Below are positions 43,948-55,151 of a stretch of DNA of 64,000 bases, piece after piece. Location: contig OY755039.1 in the NCBI GenBank assembly GCA_963576565.1, positions 136,867,869 to 136,931,868 of the forward strand, given 5' to 3'. How positions within the stretch are numbered: the stretch's first letter is position 1; each line of letters starts with the position of its first letter. The notes under the pieces were generated by a model that did no database searches, was not told the origin of the DNA, and was given only the letters and a program-made list of their open reading frames with translations. The position numbers were made by a program, and so were the translations under genes. Source of the stretch: Aspidapion aeneum (taxonomy: Eukaryota > Arthropoda > Insecta > Coleoptera > Brentidae).

Positions 43948-44066
43948 CGCTCTTGCAATTGACCTGCGTTTCTTGCAGGCAACCACCAGGCAAGCCGCCA
44001 TTAAGATAGCAAGAACGCAGGTTCCTGTGGCGGTAGAAATCAGCATTGCATTGCCATTGTAGTTAA
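43948..44066 (-). CDS. Sushi membrane protein, transmembrane exon
   Basis: The acceptor TTTTGTTCTAG| precedes 44066 and the donor GCG|GTAAGTA follows 43948. The exon starts with two bases (TT) that complete a codon with the T left by the sushi exon at 56097, then reads NYNGNAMLISTATGTC and VLAILMAACLVVAC, followed by KKRRSIARA. The run from about AMLIS to VVAC is a single membrane span of 20-25 residues, and KKRR just after it is a stop-transfer signal, placing the following exon in the cytoplasm. It ends on a codon boundary (phase 0), which fits the exon at 29625-29765. The other two frames carry stops. Confidence 0.75.
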
Positions 44067-44304
44067 CTAGAACAAAATTAAATATTATTTAGGCCAAACT
44101 AAATTTATTTCATGTTTTTTTTTGCATTTTGCTTACCAATTTTAAGTGCTCACACTTTGACCTTATCGTATGAGGGTGTGTAAAAGTTATGTATTTTTAT
44201 AACGAAGTCATTAGATATATGTTTATAAACAAACTATTAGAACTCATTTTTATAAAACAAAAAATTTGGATTTGTTTTATAACATATCCCATAGAGGTTT
44301 TATA

Positions 44305-45194
44305 CGAGGGTGGATCAAATATAAACAAGCCTTTGTTTATAAACTAGTTATTTAGAAACATGACACAAAACAGAATTTTTTTCTACTTTTCTACACATCC
44401 CCCTTTTCTGTTAATACACTTTTCCCAACGGTTTGACAGTTTCTTAATCCGTTTTCATAAAAGGAAGCTGGGCGGGTATCTAACCAGTTGCGCACGAATG
44501 CCTCCACCTCTTTATTGGTCTGAAATTCCTCGCCTCCCAGTAAATCTTTGAGTGGGCCAAACATATGAAAATCGTAAGGTGACAAATCTGGACTGTATGG
44601 AGAGTATTCCAGCACAGTCCAGTGCATTTCATTGATTTTGGCCTGTGTTAAAGCTGCCGTATCAGGTCTAGCGTTGTCATGCAGGAGCAACACGTCTTGG
44701 ATCGGGTGTGCTCTCCTCTTTTGGCGATAATCAAGCTTTACCTGGTCGAGCAAGTTGCAGTAGTAAGCCGCGTTTTATTGTTATTCGCTCATGCAAAAAA
44801 TCGACCAACAAAACTCCTCTCCAGTCCCAGAAAACGGTCGCTAAAACTTTGCCTGCAGAAATGATGGTGCGCGTTTGAGTCACCCACGTTGTCGACACGC
44901 TCACGGCCGTCGTTTGCACCAAGTTTTTACAGGTACCCACGAAAGCTTGTTATTTCCGACCTGTGCTTGTAATCTGCATCGAATTTCAGCAGGTTTCACG
45001 TTTTCGCGTGTAAGAAATTTAATGATTATTCTTTGCGCAACACTGCTGTGTACCTTCTTCTCGGTCATTGCGATTGCTCCTGGCCAAATGAGCATCGTGA
45101 CAGTACCAGCCGCCTACATGCTGCTGAATATCCCTTAAATTTGACTTTTCCGTTAGTAATTTCAAAAAGCTTGTTTATATTTGATCCACCCTCG
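44305..45194 (-). mobile_element. mariner-like element, internally deleted
   Basis: Terminal inverted repeats CGAGGGTGGATCAAATATAA and the reverse complement TTATATTTGATCCACCCTCG, flanked by TA on both sides (44303-44304, 45195-45196), as required for Tc1/mariner insertion. The length of 890 bp is well below the usual 1.3 kb, so an internal part of the transposase is missing. Confidence 0.9.
44391..45095 (-). pseudogene. mariner transposase relic (D,D34D)
   Basis: Read from 45095 leftwards: an N-terminal HTH-like piece (QRIIIKFLTRENVKPAEIRC ... WVPVKTWCKR). A deletion or shift follows, then KVLATVFWDWRGVLLVDFL with the first catalytic D. After another frame change comes LLHDNARPDTAAL with the second D and SPDLSPYDFHMFGPLK with the third. 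Counting gives 34 residues between the second and third D, the mariner signature. About 130 residues between the HTH and the first D are gone, and at least two frame breaks exist, so it is inactive. Confidence 0.85.
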
Positions 45195-45196
45195 TA

Positions 45197-45680
45197 GTAG
45201 ATTTATAATTTATTCCTTTACAATATATACTTGTATATTTCAAATGTTTTAACAGAGAAAGAATACAGATACTCTATTTTTATTCATTCTACATTATCAA
45301 TAGTACAAATATAAAAACGGTTTAGCAACCATTTTAAAACAATAAAAACTTTTCATTCCAATTAGTGATTGTTATATTTATGTTAATTAACCCGCGTAAT
45401 TAAGATTGCGCAAATATTTATGGATAAAACGAACCTACGAAAATTACGATCTTTTCTTGAAAATGGTTACGAAGCGAGCGGCCGTCCCACGTGACGTTAC
45501 TCTCAGGCTGCTATCCTATTGCTCAGCTGTGGAGGGCCATATTGCCTACATCATTGGCCGGCCTCCTATTTATGACAGCGCGGGAAATTCAAATTCACGT
45601 GTTTATCGTCTTACTCATAATATGCGAACACTACATCTCTCCGCAATAAGACTGTTTTTCACCACTTCTCTTAAAGTCCA
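45197..45680. other. Stretch with an unassigned open frame
   Basis: The plus-strand frame 45406-45720 (104 codons) is in a less AT-rich patch around 45470-45600, but no domain is recognisable and it runs into the inverted end at 45681. Probably not a gene. Confidence 0.35.
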
Positions 45681-46613
45681 CTATAGAGTAATTCCACGCC
45701 AAATCATCCAATGGGGGTAGCTGCCATGTCACGAAAAAAATCCAAATTTTGATAACATGTATTATTGTCCTTAGGAATACCAAATTAATAAATTTAAATT
45801 TTTAATGTCGCCTCCTGTATTTTACAGACAAGTTTAAAGGTAAAATAAAGATGAAAAACAGTTGCGACCATAATTTTTTTTATTTTGATTGTATTAAATC
45901 TAATGTAAAAACAAATTTGACGGAAGAAATCTTTAATGTTGATCGGATGATCCTATACAGAAAAAAAAATAACCTCACTTTTTTGAGATCGCAAAAATAG
46001 TTTTAAAAAAATAGTAATTTTATGATTTTGTCAATTTTTAATTATTTACACCGGTGCGGAACATGGTCCATCAAAAAAAAAGTCTATGCGCACATTAAAG
46101 CTCAGTGGCTTGACTATCATACAACGTAAAAGAAAAATTTCTAGGTCTATTGGTTTCAGCAAAATAAATTTTTAAAAATTGGAAAAACCGCAAAAACCTT
46201 ATAATTGGCAAATTTTGACTAAAAAAATTAGCATGTCTATCTGTCTATTGATACTTCGCTTGTAGCTTGTTTTACTTGACAATGTATCATTTATATAAAA
46301 GTTAAATAAAAAAGTTGGGTCTATCATTTCATCATATCAACTTTTAGGCTATTTGGTTAAAGCATGTAAAAAATCACATTTTTTAATTCGGTCGCAAAAA
46401 GAAAAAAATTATATATAAAAATCATCGCCAGGGGGTCTTATTTATACCCCCATACTGTTTCGCGTGACATCCTAGTTTGTGGGTTCAAGTACCATCTTTG
46501 TACACTGTTGGATATTTTTTTTTTAGTTTTAAGAATAAATTTTGGGTGAGACACTGACATTAATTAGTTTGTCTCTTTGGTGAATGAATTGGTTCAAGTT
46601 TAACAGTGGCATA

Positions 46614-46777
46614 CGTAGGAGAAAGGGGGGTTGGGACTTAATCCTTCCAAAGCCATTGAATAACTTCTCCTAAAGATTTAATTTTTCTGAAAGAAGAATA
46701 AAATGGTTTTGCAGGACTTTGCTTTTACTCAAGCCCCCTCTCCCAACCCCCTTGGAAAATGTCTGCATACGCCACTG
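46614..46777. mobile_element. hAT-like MITE, 164 bp
   Basis: CAGTGGCATACGTAGGAGAA at the left and the reverse complement of GTCTGCATACGCCACTG at the right give imperfect terminal repeats. G-rich and C-rich tracts lie inside. Flanks AAGTTTAA / GGCATTAA are only partly alike, so the target duplication is not convincing. Confidence 0.6.
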
Positions 46778-47225
46778 GGCATTAAAAAAAACTAAGTACA
46801 AAACTAACGCATGGTAAAAGCCCATGTGATGCGTTTGGAGGTACTGTGAAACGATTTGTTTTACATTAAAATCTCAAACAAACACCATTATTTCACTCCT
46901 CTGGATGATTTAACTATAGATGCTAAATTTATTTCAAGGTCAGAAAAAAAATTTGTTCGGTTTCTGAAATTATAGAACTCAACTTCTTTTCCGATTTTTT
47001 AAATATGACAGTAGGTAACTACTAAAAAAGTAAATAAACTTTAAAAAAATTTGTGTAGTGACCTTATGAAGAGAGTTTAGATCATAATTTATTGAACAGT
47101 GCTCATATAAATAAACTTTACCTTCTGATAAACCTTAATTTGCAGGGGTGGATCTAGAAACTTTATTTTGGGGGAAAATTATAATAAATATTTCACAAAA
47201 CTATTTTGCATAGTGACCAGGAGGT

Positions 47226-49109
47226 GTGTTCTATGTGTCAAAACTGAGTAAAGTTTCAGATTTGGGTCCTAATACTGACTTCGTAATAAACTATTTTAAA
47301 ATATATAAGAAAACATACCGTAAAGTAATACATCATGCAAAAAGGAAGTTTTATGAAAATCGTATCAATAACTCAACAAATTTCCAAAAAGAATGTTGGT
47401 CTGTTGTCAATGAATTTACTAATCGAAATAAACTTTCAACTGACATAAATACTGATTTATTACCAAATGATTTGAATGATTTTTATTGCTCTGTTGCAGA
47501 AAATATTACTAAAAAAATTAGCTGTAATGTTGATCCCATTTCATACCTTAACGATATCAACATAACTAATGCGTTTATATTATATGAAACAAATCCTGAT
47601 GAAATTAAATATACTTTAAATTTAATAAAAAATAAATCTTCTACTGGCATAGATGGTATTTCCTTAAATATACTAAAAGAATTACCTTTTATTGCAATTA
47701 AAACATTATCTGAAGCTATAAATCATTCATTTTTATTGGGATATTTTCCTTCTTGCCTTAAACTTGCTAAAATAATTCCAATATATAAAGAAGGTGATAA
47801 AAATACACCATCTAATTTTAGGCCAATATCTCTTTTATCAACTCTTTCAAAATTAATAGAAAAACTTATCAAATCGCGTTTAGAATTATATTTTTGTGAA
47901 AATAATATGATTAATATTAATCAATTTGGTTTTCAGAGAAATAAAAATACAAATGATGCAATATTCTTTTTTATGAAACAATTATTAAACAGTATTAATG
48001 ATAACGAACATGCGGCTGCAATTTTTTGTGACATTTCTAAAGCTTTTGATTGTGTTAATCATGAAATTCTTCTTAAAAAATTATTTATTTATGGAATAAG
48101 AAACAACGCTTTAAGTTGGTTTAAATCATACTTATCTAATCGCCTTCAATTTGTGTCAATAAACAATTTAAATTCAAATAAAAATAATATTCAATGTGGT
48201 GTTCCTCAAGGTTCAGTACTAGGACCAATACTTTTTTTAATTTACATTAATGATTTACTAAATATTAAAATTTCTGGTTATTTTACAATATTTGCAGATG
48301 ATACTACTATTCTTTGGAAAAATAAAAATATAGATGTTCTCTGGAATAATATAACAAATGATATTATTTGTATAAAAACTTGGTTTGAATCAAACCAACT
48401 ATCCCTTAATTTTTCAAAAACATATGTAATTGGTTTTAAAGAAATATCTCAACAAATTATAAATATAAATAATAATAAAATTAATACTACAGATAATATA
48501 AAATTTTTAGGACTTAACATAGACGAAAATTTAAAATTTCAAAACCATATTCATAATTTAAATAAAAAATTAAGTTCGGGTTGTTATTGTGTAAAAATTA
48601 TTACAAATGAATTAGGTAAATCAATAGGCAGAAATGTATACTTTTCTTTAATTGAATCAAACTTACGATATGGCATTCCTTTGTGGGGTACATGTTCAAT
48701 GTATTTATTTAGATCAGTGTTTATTCTTCAAAAAAGAGCAATTAGGTATTTATGCAATGTAAATTCTAGATATCACTGCAAAGACTTGTTTATCAAAAAT
48801 AATATTTTGACTCTTCCTTGTTTATATATTCTTGAAACAATTTGTCTGATAAATAAACATCTAAATTACTTTGAAATAAACCAAAATACTTATTCAACGA
48901 GACAAGTTAATAATCTTACATTACCTATACCACATTCATTTTTATTTAAAAAATCCATAATTTATAACGGTATAAAATTGTATAATAATTTGCCAAACAA
49001 TATAAAACTTAATAATAACTATAACATATTTAGAAATAAGTGCAAGGATTTTCTTATCACTAAAGCTTTTTATTCAATTAACGAATTTCTTGATCAGAGT
49101 TACAATTAA
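47226..49109 (+). CDS. LINE reverse transcriptase, unbroken 627-codon frame
   Basis: A single open frame with very A/T-rich codon use. The frame begins with GTG at the edge of the insertion, so no true start is known. Order: linker (about residues 1-130), KSSTGIDGISL (about 140), NFRPISLLSTLSKLIEKL (about 200), INQFGFQRNKNTNDAIF (about 235), motif A FCDISKAFDCVNHE (about 270), GVPQGSVLGPILFLIYIND (about 325), catalytic FADDTTILW (about 356), then thumb and C-terminal domain to LYNNLPNNIKLNNNYNIF. All RT signature residues are present. The family copies LINE RNA at a nicked target. Without the endonuclease this copy could not retrotranspose alone. Confidence 0.85.
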   Translation: MFYVSKLSKVSDLGPNTDFVINYFKIYKKTYRKVIHHAKRKFYENRINNSTNFQKECWSVVNEFTNRNKLSTDINTDLLPNDLNDFYCSVAENITKKISCNVDPISYLNDINITNAFILYETNPDEIKYTLNLIKNKSSTGIDGISLNILKELPFIAIKTLSEAINHSFLLGYFPSCLKLAKIIPIYKEGDKNTPSNFRPISLLSTLSKLIEKLIKSRLELYFCENNMININQFGFQRNKNTNDAIFFFMKQLLNSINDNEHAAAIFCDISKAFDCVNHEILLKKLFIYGIRNNALSWFKSYLSNRLQFVSINNLNSNKNNIQCGVPQGSVLGPILFLIYINDLLNIKISGYFTIFADDTTILWKNKNIDVLWNNITNDIICIKTWFESNQLSLNFSKTYVIGFKEISQQIININNNKINTTDNIKFLGLNIDENLKFQNHIHNLNKKLSSGCYCVKIITNELGKSIGRNVYFSLIESNLRYGIPLWGTCSMYLFRSVFILQKRAIRYLCNVNSRYHCKDLFIKNNILTLPCLYILETICLINKHLNYFEINQNTYSTRQVNNLTLPIPHSFLFKKSIIYNGIKLYNNLPNNIKLNNNYNIFRNKCKDFLITKAFYSINEFLDQSYN

Positions 49110-49165
49110 GGAATAATTTTAAACTTAAAATTCTCAATTATTATAAAAAAAACAAGTAAATTAAA

Positions 49166-49167
49166 AA

Positions 49168-49209
<42 letters not shown>
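49166..49209. repeat. A-rich run and TA microsatellite
   Basis: About 15 A followed by about 16 TA units inside the LINE 3' UTR. Confidence 0.8.
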
Positions 49210-49210
<1 letters not shown>

Positions 49211-49367
49211 CAAACAACATAATTAAACCACTTATTGGATGGATTTATATATTTTTTATTTTTTAAATGATTTTTTCTATTATTATTATTATTAGTTATG
49301 TATTTGCTTTGTCTACAAAGTTTTATACTTTATATAAGACAATAAAGCTTGATTTGATTTGATTTGA

Positions 49368-49994
49368 ACTCCAAGGTAACGTCTACTTTTTAAATATGTT
49401 TTATACAAGGAAGATATAGTCCTTGAGTATAGCTTTCCAACACTGTATCAAAAATTTAAGAAAACATTACATTTATACCCCAAAAAAATATGAAAACTTC
49501 GAAAATTTCCGCCTTTTTTGGATATTATCTAAATTACTCTAATTAAACCAGTATAAAAGATTTTGCTAAACATCACACTTTTTTTGAACTACTTTTATGC
49601 ATGTTTCCAAAATATAGGATAATTTTTTTTAGGTGGTGTTTACTATGAGCATAATTTTTTTCTTTAAAGTCCCATTTTGACTGTTTTTAGACTTTTCAAA
49701 TGTGTGTACAACATACTAATTAAATTTAAAAATCTAAAATTGTGCAAAAGTGGTTAAGCATAAGCTGTTTCATTTAATAAGCATGATTAAAGAAAAAAAT
49801 AAAATGTCACGGCAACACTTTTTTCGTAAATTGGATGCCTTGGCGTGGAATTGCTCTATACTTAAGTTTCTACACAATTGTCACACAATGATATATATAC
49901 GAAGTAACTGGAACGGCCACGGCTATACATTACGTATACGGGACACTGAGGCAAAAATTTTAAGAGTTTTTATTAGAGTGAGAACATACAAGAG
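49368..49994. other. Stretch without recognised gene
   Basis: AT-rich. It contains the right inverted end of the 45681-49865 interval and a frame (49750-50007) without known domain, whose end is LINE sequence. Confidence 0.35.
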
Positions 49995-51717
49995 TGCCAG
50001 AAAATAGATTCTTACTTAGGAGGTAGGAGAAGTACCGAAAGCTGGAAAACTATAAGATCGATCAAAAAAGAAACATGCAGAGATATTATTATACTACTAT
50101 TCTTATTCTTATTCTAAAATTATAGATATTCACCAATACCAGACAAAGAATGGGATGAGCATTTTAAAAAACTTTTAACTGAAGATAGAGCAGAATTCAA
50201 GGAAGACGAAAGAGACAATATCATTAGAACGATGGGATCTCCAGTACCCCTCACAATCTCTGAGGTCAAAAACGTGTGCACAACCTTAAAAAGCGGTAAG
50301 TCTGCCGGACCCGGAAATACCCCAGCTGAACTTATTAAATATGGCACTGAAGAACTGTTTTGATTACGGAATCTTTTACAAAAATATTTAAATGGAGCTG
50401 TAGTACCAACTGAGTGGAAAACGTCATATATATCCACAATACACAAAAAAGGACGGAAAGATATAGAGGTATATCTGTAACTAGTACGCTAAGCAGAATA
50501 TATGGCAAAATATTAAGAAATAAAGTGGAAAGCGAATATAAAGATATGGAGGCAGAAGAACAAGCCGGTTTCAGGGCGGGTATATCGACTACAGATCATC
50601 TCCTTTGTATAACCCAAGTTATTGAAAAGAAAATAGCATACGGACAAGAGCTGCATCTGCTTTACGTAGATTTGCAGAAGGCATATGATAGTATACCACT
50701 AAATCTACTTTGGAAAGCGTTGGAAAAGACAAACAAAAGCGTACAACTAATTAAGGCCATCAAAGAGTTATAACGCAATAGTAAGGCAAAAGTTAAAATA
50801 AAAGCAAAACTAACCAAAGGCTTTCAAGTAAATAAAGGTCTTAAACAAGGTTGCTGTATCTCGCCTACGCTCTTCAAGATATATTTGGAACAAGTCCTTA
50901 AAGTCTGAAATAGAAGAAAATGCCAAAATATGGGAATTCCGTTGGACGAAACCACCTTGTATACTTTATGTTTCGCCAATGATCAGATAGTAGTGGCTCA
51001 GGATTATGACGACCTCGAATATATGACACGAAAACTAATAGAAGAGTACAATAATTGAGGACTAGAGGTTAATATCAATAAGACAGAGTATATGTGTATT
51101 GGTGGAACGAAACAGGATCTAATCTTACATACTGGGCAGCGAATTCAGTTCTGTGATGAGTATAGACAAAGCTATAAAGGATAGAAACGTACAAGGAAGA
51201 AAAGCAATAACTTTATTAAATGGAATAATTTGGGACCAAAGTATATCAAAACATAACAAAAAGCTTATATATCACACCATTGTAAAAAGTATTATTACAT
51301 ATGGCTCAGAAGTATGGCCAATCAAAGATAGAACAGAAAAAATGCTTTCCGCTACGGAGATGGACTATTGGAGAAGAGCAGCAGGGAAATCAAAAAGAGA
51401 AAGAGTTACAAATCAAAGAATAAGAGAAATTATGACAGTGGGTGAACGTACTTTAGTAGATGATATAAGAACCAAACAACTGGTGTGGTACGGACATGTA
51501 CAAAGAATGGATGATGGAAGACTACCTAAACAAATATTACAATGGAAACCAACTGGCCGAAGAAAACGAGGAAGGCCGAGGAGAAGATGGAGAGAAGGAA
51601 TAGACAGTGAAATAAGAATAAGAGGCCTAGATGATGAATTATGGGCAAACAGAAACGAGTGGAGATTGGGTATCGGAAGACGTAGAACGTTGTGAAACCG
51701 ATAAATATATATATACA
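49995..51717 (+). mobile_element. RTE-like LINE (second family), broken copy
   Basis: It starts inside the linker (SYLGGRRSTESWKTIRSIKK, about 50007-50070), continues through the whole RT and ends with the C-terminal arginine-rich end near 51700, followed by a short TA/CATA run. It is related to the copies at 41430-42780 and 60285-60501. Several stops and shifts. Confidence 0.8.
50116..51695 (+). pseudogene. RTE-like reverse transcriptase with mutated catalytic box
   Basis: Segments in order: DKEWDEHFKKLLTEDRAEFK and KSAGPGNTPAELIKYG (before 50362, ended by TGA); RYRGISVTSTLSRIYGKIL, EQAGFRAGISTTDHLLC and motif A YVDLQKAYDSIPLNLLW (frame 50414-50773); KGLKQGCCISPTLFKIYLE in the next frame; then LCFANDQIVVAQD, where FADD has become FAND, replacing a catalytic aspartate by asparagine (about 50977). 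The last frame (51153-51695) gives the C-terminus YGHVQRMDDGRLPKQILQW...GRRKRGRPRRRW. At least three stops or shifts, plus the lost aspartate, make the copy dead. Confidence 0.8.
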
Positions 51718-53279
51718 TACAAGTAGTGTAACCTTTCTCTCTCTAGTTCTAATTATCGGTGATCACCCGGTGGTATTTTGTGAACTTCATACTTCAAGGA
51801 GATTGTCATTTTAGGCCAGTCAAATTGCACTTTGAGAGAAAAAAATTATTAACAGGACCTGGAGCATTAAAGATTGTAGAACGGCGAAAAACAAAGTTAA
51901 AAAAATAAATGCGTGAGCAGGGGCGTTGCGGGTTAGTTTTGGGGGTAAAATGGGGCAAGGAATCGTATTATTGCGATTTCCGGTAAATGTTGACTTCGTA
52001 GAAAAAGTTACATACATAACAGTCATAGGTCATAAAAATATCTAAAACTGTTGTTAATGTATTTTTTGTTTTTAACTTTTTATTTTTGCATAAATAATGT
52101 CAGTTTAACAAAACTAGGTGAGAGTAGAGCTCTTCGGGTGCAAAATATCTACAATATTTTGCAATAAAAAAAAGAAGGTTCTAAGAGATTTGTTTTTTTC
52201 GCTCAAAAACACTTTTTTATGATATTTCTCCTTCAGAAATTCATCTAGTGTATAGGGAGTTCAATTTAAAATACCACCGACCTGTCAAATTTTGACATTT
52301 AGAATTTATTTTTACATTCCGACCCTAAGATTTTTAAACCACATAAAAAATTATGAAACTTTTGTATTTATTATATTTTGATAGCTAGTCAAATAAACGT
52401 TTTAGATATGGTGTAAAAGTATACGGGAAATAATACACACATAACTAAATAATACTAAACTAGTCTTGGGTCTTTTTCTTCTCTCTATCTTCAAAATTTC
52501 CTTCTATATAACTTGACCCCTCGGGTAACTGAGTTTCTGTATCTGTATCAAAATCTTCTGAAATTTTTTCAACATCTTACCCATGACATTTTGTACATAA
52601 ATCTGTGCATCGCAATCCATGTTTTCGGCACCCGCATCGACTCTTACAATTGGTTACCCAGCAGCCAGATATTGATTTCAATACATCAGGAATTACTAGT
52701 TCTTCAGTAAAGCGAGGCATAAGTATTTTTGAATTATTTCCAATTACTTCTTTCCAACCTCACTTGGTTGGAGTTAGATTGGTTCCAAGCCACGCTTGAA
52801 TCTGAAAGTGCCTATGCTCTATAAGAGTGTGTGTTTGTTAAATAATAAAATTAGAGATAGACATACCAAGTGATTCATATTCAATTATAAGGTTCTTATT
52901 TGCTTTTATTTGGCTTTTACTGAAAATGCGTGTTTGCGTTTACTTTTTACTATGCTGCTTGGCGTGTTGAAAAACATCTGTTCCGAAAAATTACACGTTT
53001 CAAATTAAAATGCATACAAAAAATTGACGTTTTCCGCACGCTGCCAGAAAAATGGTTAATCAAAATGAAATAAAAAAATATTGTCAAAATTTTTTGTTAG
53101 TTTTTAAATAAATAATCTTTTTTTTATTTCTTTAAAAGGTATATCTCAATGTCAAAAACTGAGTATAAGTACAATTGTATACGATAATTTTATGAAGGAG
53201 AAATTTCATTTAAAAAAAAACGTGTTTTGAGCGGAAAAACAAATATCTTAGAAATTTTTTTGTTTGTAAAATATTGTGG

Positions 53280-53280
<1 letters not shown>
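51718..53280. other. Stretch with a large inverted pair, no gene
   Basis: The region 52141-52245 (ACAATATTTTGCAA, TCTAAGAGATTTGTTTTTTT, CGCTCAAAAACAC, TTTCTCCTTCA) recurs in reverse at 53185-53278, giving arms of about 95 bp and a spacer of about 940 bp. This suggests a non-autonomous element of about 1.1 kb. No coding frame with a known domain inside. Confidence 0.5.
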
Positions 53281-53346
<66 letters not shown>

Positions 53347-53350
53347 TATA
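53281..53350. repeat. TA microsatellite
   Basis: About 34 TA units with one CA near the end. It separates the inverted-arm element from the 169-bp satellite. Confidence 0.9.
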
Positions 53351-53360
53351 AAGATTATTG

Positions 53361-54650
53361 TGGTTCCCTATACTAAAAATCGCTAAATGACGTTTTTCTC
53401 TCTCAATCTCAACTCACTCAGTGGTTTTTTCGTATCTGTATGACGCCAGAATACTGCAACTTGGTGCTTTTTTTGATAAACTGTATAGTTTATAAAATAT
53501 GAATTTTCAAAGTTTGGCCATTTTGGTCTTATGGGTTTCCCTATACTAAAAATCGCTAAATGACGTTTTTTGGAATCTCAACTCACTCAGTGGTTTTTTC
53601 GTATCTCTATGACGCCACAATACTGCAACTCGGTGCTTTTTTTGATAAACTGTATAGTTTGTAAAATATGAATTTACAAAGTTTTGCCATTTTGGTCTTA
53701 TGGGTTTCCCTATACTAAAAATCGCTAAATGACGTTTTTTGGAATCTCAACTCACTCAGTGGGTCTTTCGTATCTGTATGACGTCACAATACTGCAACTC
53801 GGTGCTTTTTTTGATCAACTGTACAGTTTGTAAAATATGAATTTTCATTTTGCCATTTTGGTCTTATGGGTTTCCCTATACTAAAAATCGCTAAATGACG
53901 TTTTTTGGAATATCAACTCACTCAGTGGTTTTTTCGTATCTCTATGACGCCACAATACAGCAACTCGGTGCTTTTTTTGATAAACTGTATAGTTTGTAAA
54001 ATATGAATTTTCAAAGTTTTGCCATTTTGGTCTTATGGGTTTCATACTAAAAATCGCTAAATGACGTTTTTTGGAATCTCAACTCACTCAGTAGTTTCTT
54101 CGTATCTGTATGATGCCACAATACTGCAAATCGGTGCTTTTTTTGATAAACTGTATAGTTTGTAAAATATTAATTTTCAAAGTTTTGCCATTTTGGTCTT
54201 ATGGGTTTTCCTATACTAAAAATCGCTAAATGACGTTTTTTGGAACCTCAACTCACTCAGTGGTTTTTTCGTATCTCTATGACGCCACAATACTGCAACT
54301 CGGTGTTTTTTTTGATAAACTGTATAGTTTGTAAAATATGAATTTTCAAAGTTTTGCCATTTTGGTCTTATGGGTTTCCCTATACTAAAAATCGCTAAAT
54401 GACCTTTTTTGGAATCTCAACTCACTCAGTGGTTTTTTTGTATCTGGATGACGCCACAATACTGCAATCGGTGCTTTTTTTGATAAACTGTATAATTTGT
54501 AAAATATGAATTTTCAAAGTTTTGCCATTTTGGTCTTATGGGTTTCCCCATACTAAAAATCGCTAAATGACGTTTTTTGGAATCTCAACTAATTCAGTGG
54601 TTTCTTCGTATTTGTATGACGCCACAATACTGCAACTCGGTGCTTTTTTT
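53361..54650 (+). repeat. 169-bp satellite array, about 7.5 copies
   Basis: CTATACTAAAAATCGCTAAA starts at 53368, 53541, 53710, 53876, about 54042, 54211, 54380 and 54549, spacing 166-173 with a mode of 169. Each unit has CTCAACTCACTCAGTGG, TATGACGCCACAATACTGCA, CTCGGTGCTTTTTTTGAT and GCCATTTTGGTCTTATGGG. Units are highly alike. The array ends inside a unit at the 290-bp repeat. Confidence 0.9.
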
Positions 54651-54952
54651 ATACAGAAAGATAGCATAACATAAGACATAGCATGACATAACATATCATT
54701 ACAGAAGGAAACTAGCTGTTTATACAAAAAATACAACATGATATAACATAAAAGCTTGGTCCAAGTACTTTAAATAAGGCCCCAAGCACTCTCAGTAATT
54801 GGTAACTGCAAGGAGAATTCCCAAAGTGCTCGGTGCTGGCAATTAGGTCTGGTTCACTCTGCTTCGAATCAGGTGAGTCTAAATAAACGGACTACTAAAG
54901 CTGCTTGACTTGAAGTAAAAAAACACAGAGTGTCATTCAAACCAATGAGATT
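54650..54952 (+). repeat. 290-bp interspersed repeat, copy 2
   Basis: Matches 43208-43497, starting TATACAGAAAGATAGCATAA and ending CATTCAAACCAATGAGA. It directly abuts the broken last satellite unit. Confidence 0.8.
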
Positions 54953-55151
54953 AAAAAAATATTTTTTGATCTCATGTATTCAAACATTAGGTCCCTCAAT
55001 GACAGGTTTTCATAATTTGTCAGTAAGAAACACTATTTTTTTTTAAACATGCTGATTTGACTGTTTTTTACTAAACACACTCTTGACTACCAATTTTCAC
55101 TTGTGCCAAGTAAGAGAAAATGAAAAAAGCATGGCACATTGCCTTGGTTTT

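Larger units (their letters stand above)
47226..49367 (+). mobile_element. Jockey/CR1-group LINE with TTTGA tail, 5'-truncated
   Basis: The element begins inside ORF2 at about 47226-47250 and ends in GCTTGATTTGATTTGATTTGA (about 49347-49367). The 3' UTR contains an A run and a TA microsatellite (about 49166-49207). It lacks the endonuclease but otherwise has no lesion, which suggests a recent 5'-truncated insertion. Confidence 0.85.
45681..49865. mobile_element. Interval bounded by inverted TATAGAGYAATTCCACGCCAA ends
   Basis: TATAGAGTAATTCCACGCCAA, then TCATCCAATG (45682-45712), recurs as its complement at about 49832-49863 (ATTGGATGCCTTGGCGTGGA, then ATTGCTCTATA). The inner neighbours also match loosely (TGTCACGAAAAAA / TTTTTTCGTAA...TGTCACGG). 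The interval holds a hAT-like MITE and a LINE. If real, this is a non-autonomous DNA element with later insertions. Confidence 0.45.

Noticed and set aside
45406..45720. 104-codon frame as a gene
   Set aside because: No domain and it crosses an element terminus at 45681.
53281..53350. TA run as an origin or promoter
   Set aside because: Plain microsatellite; nothing supports a function.
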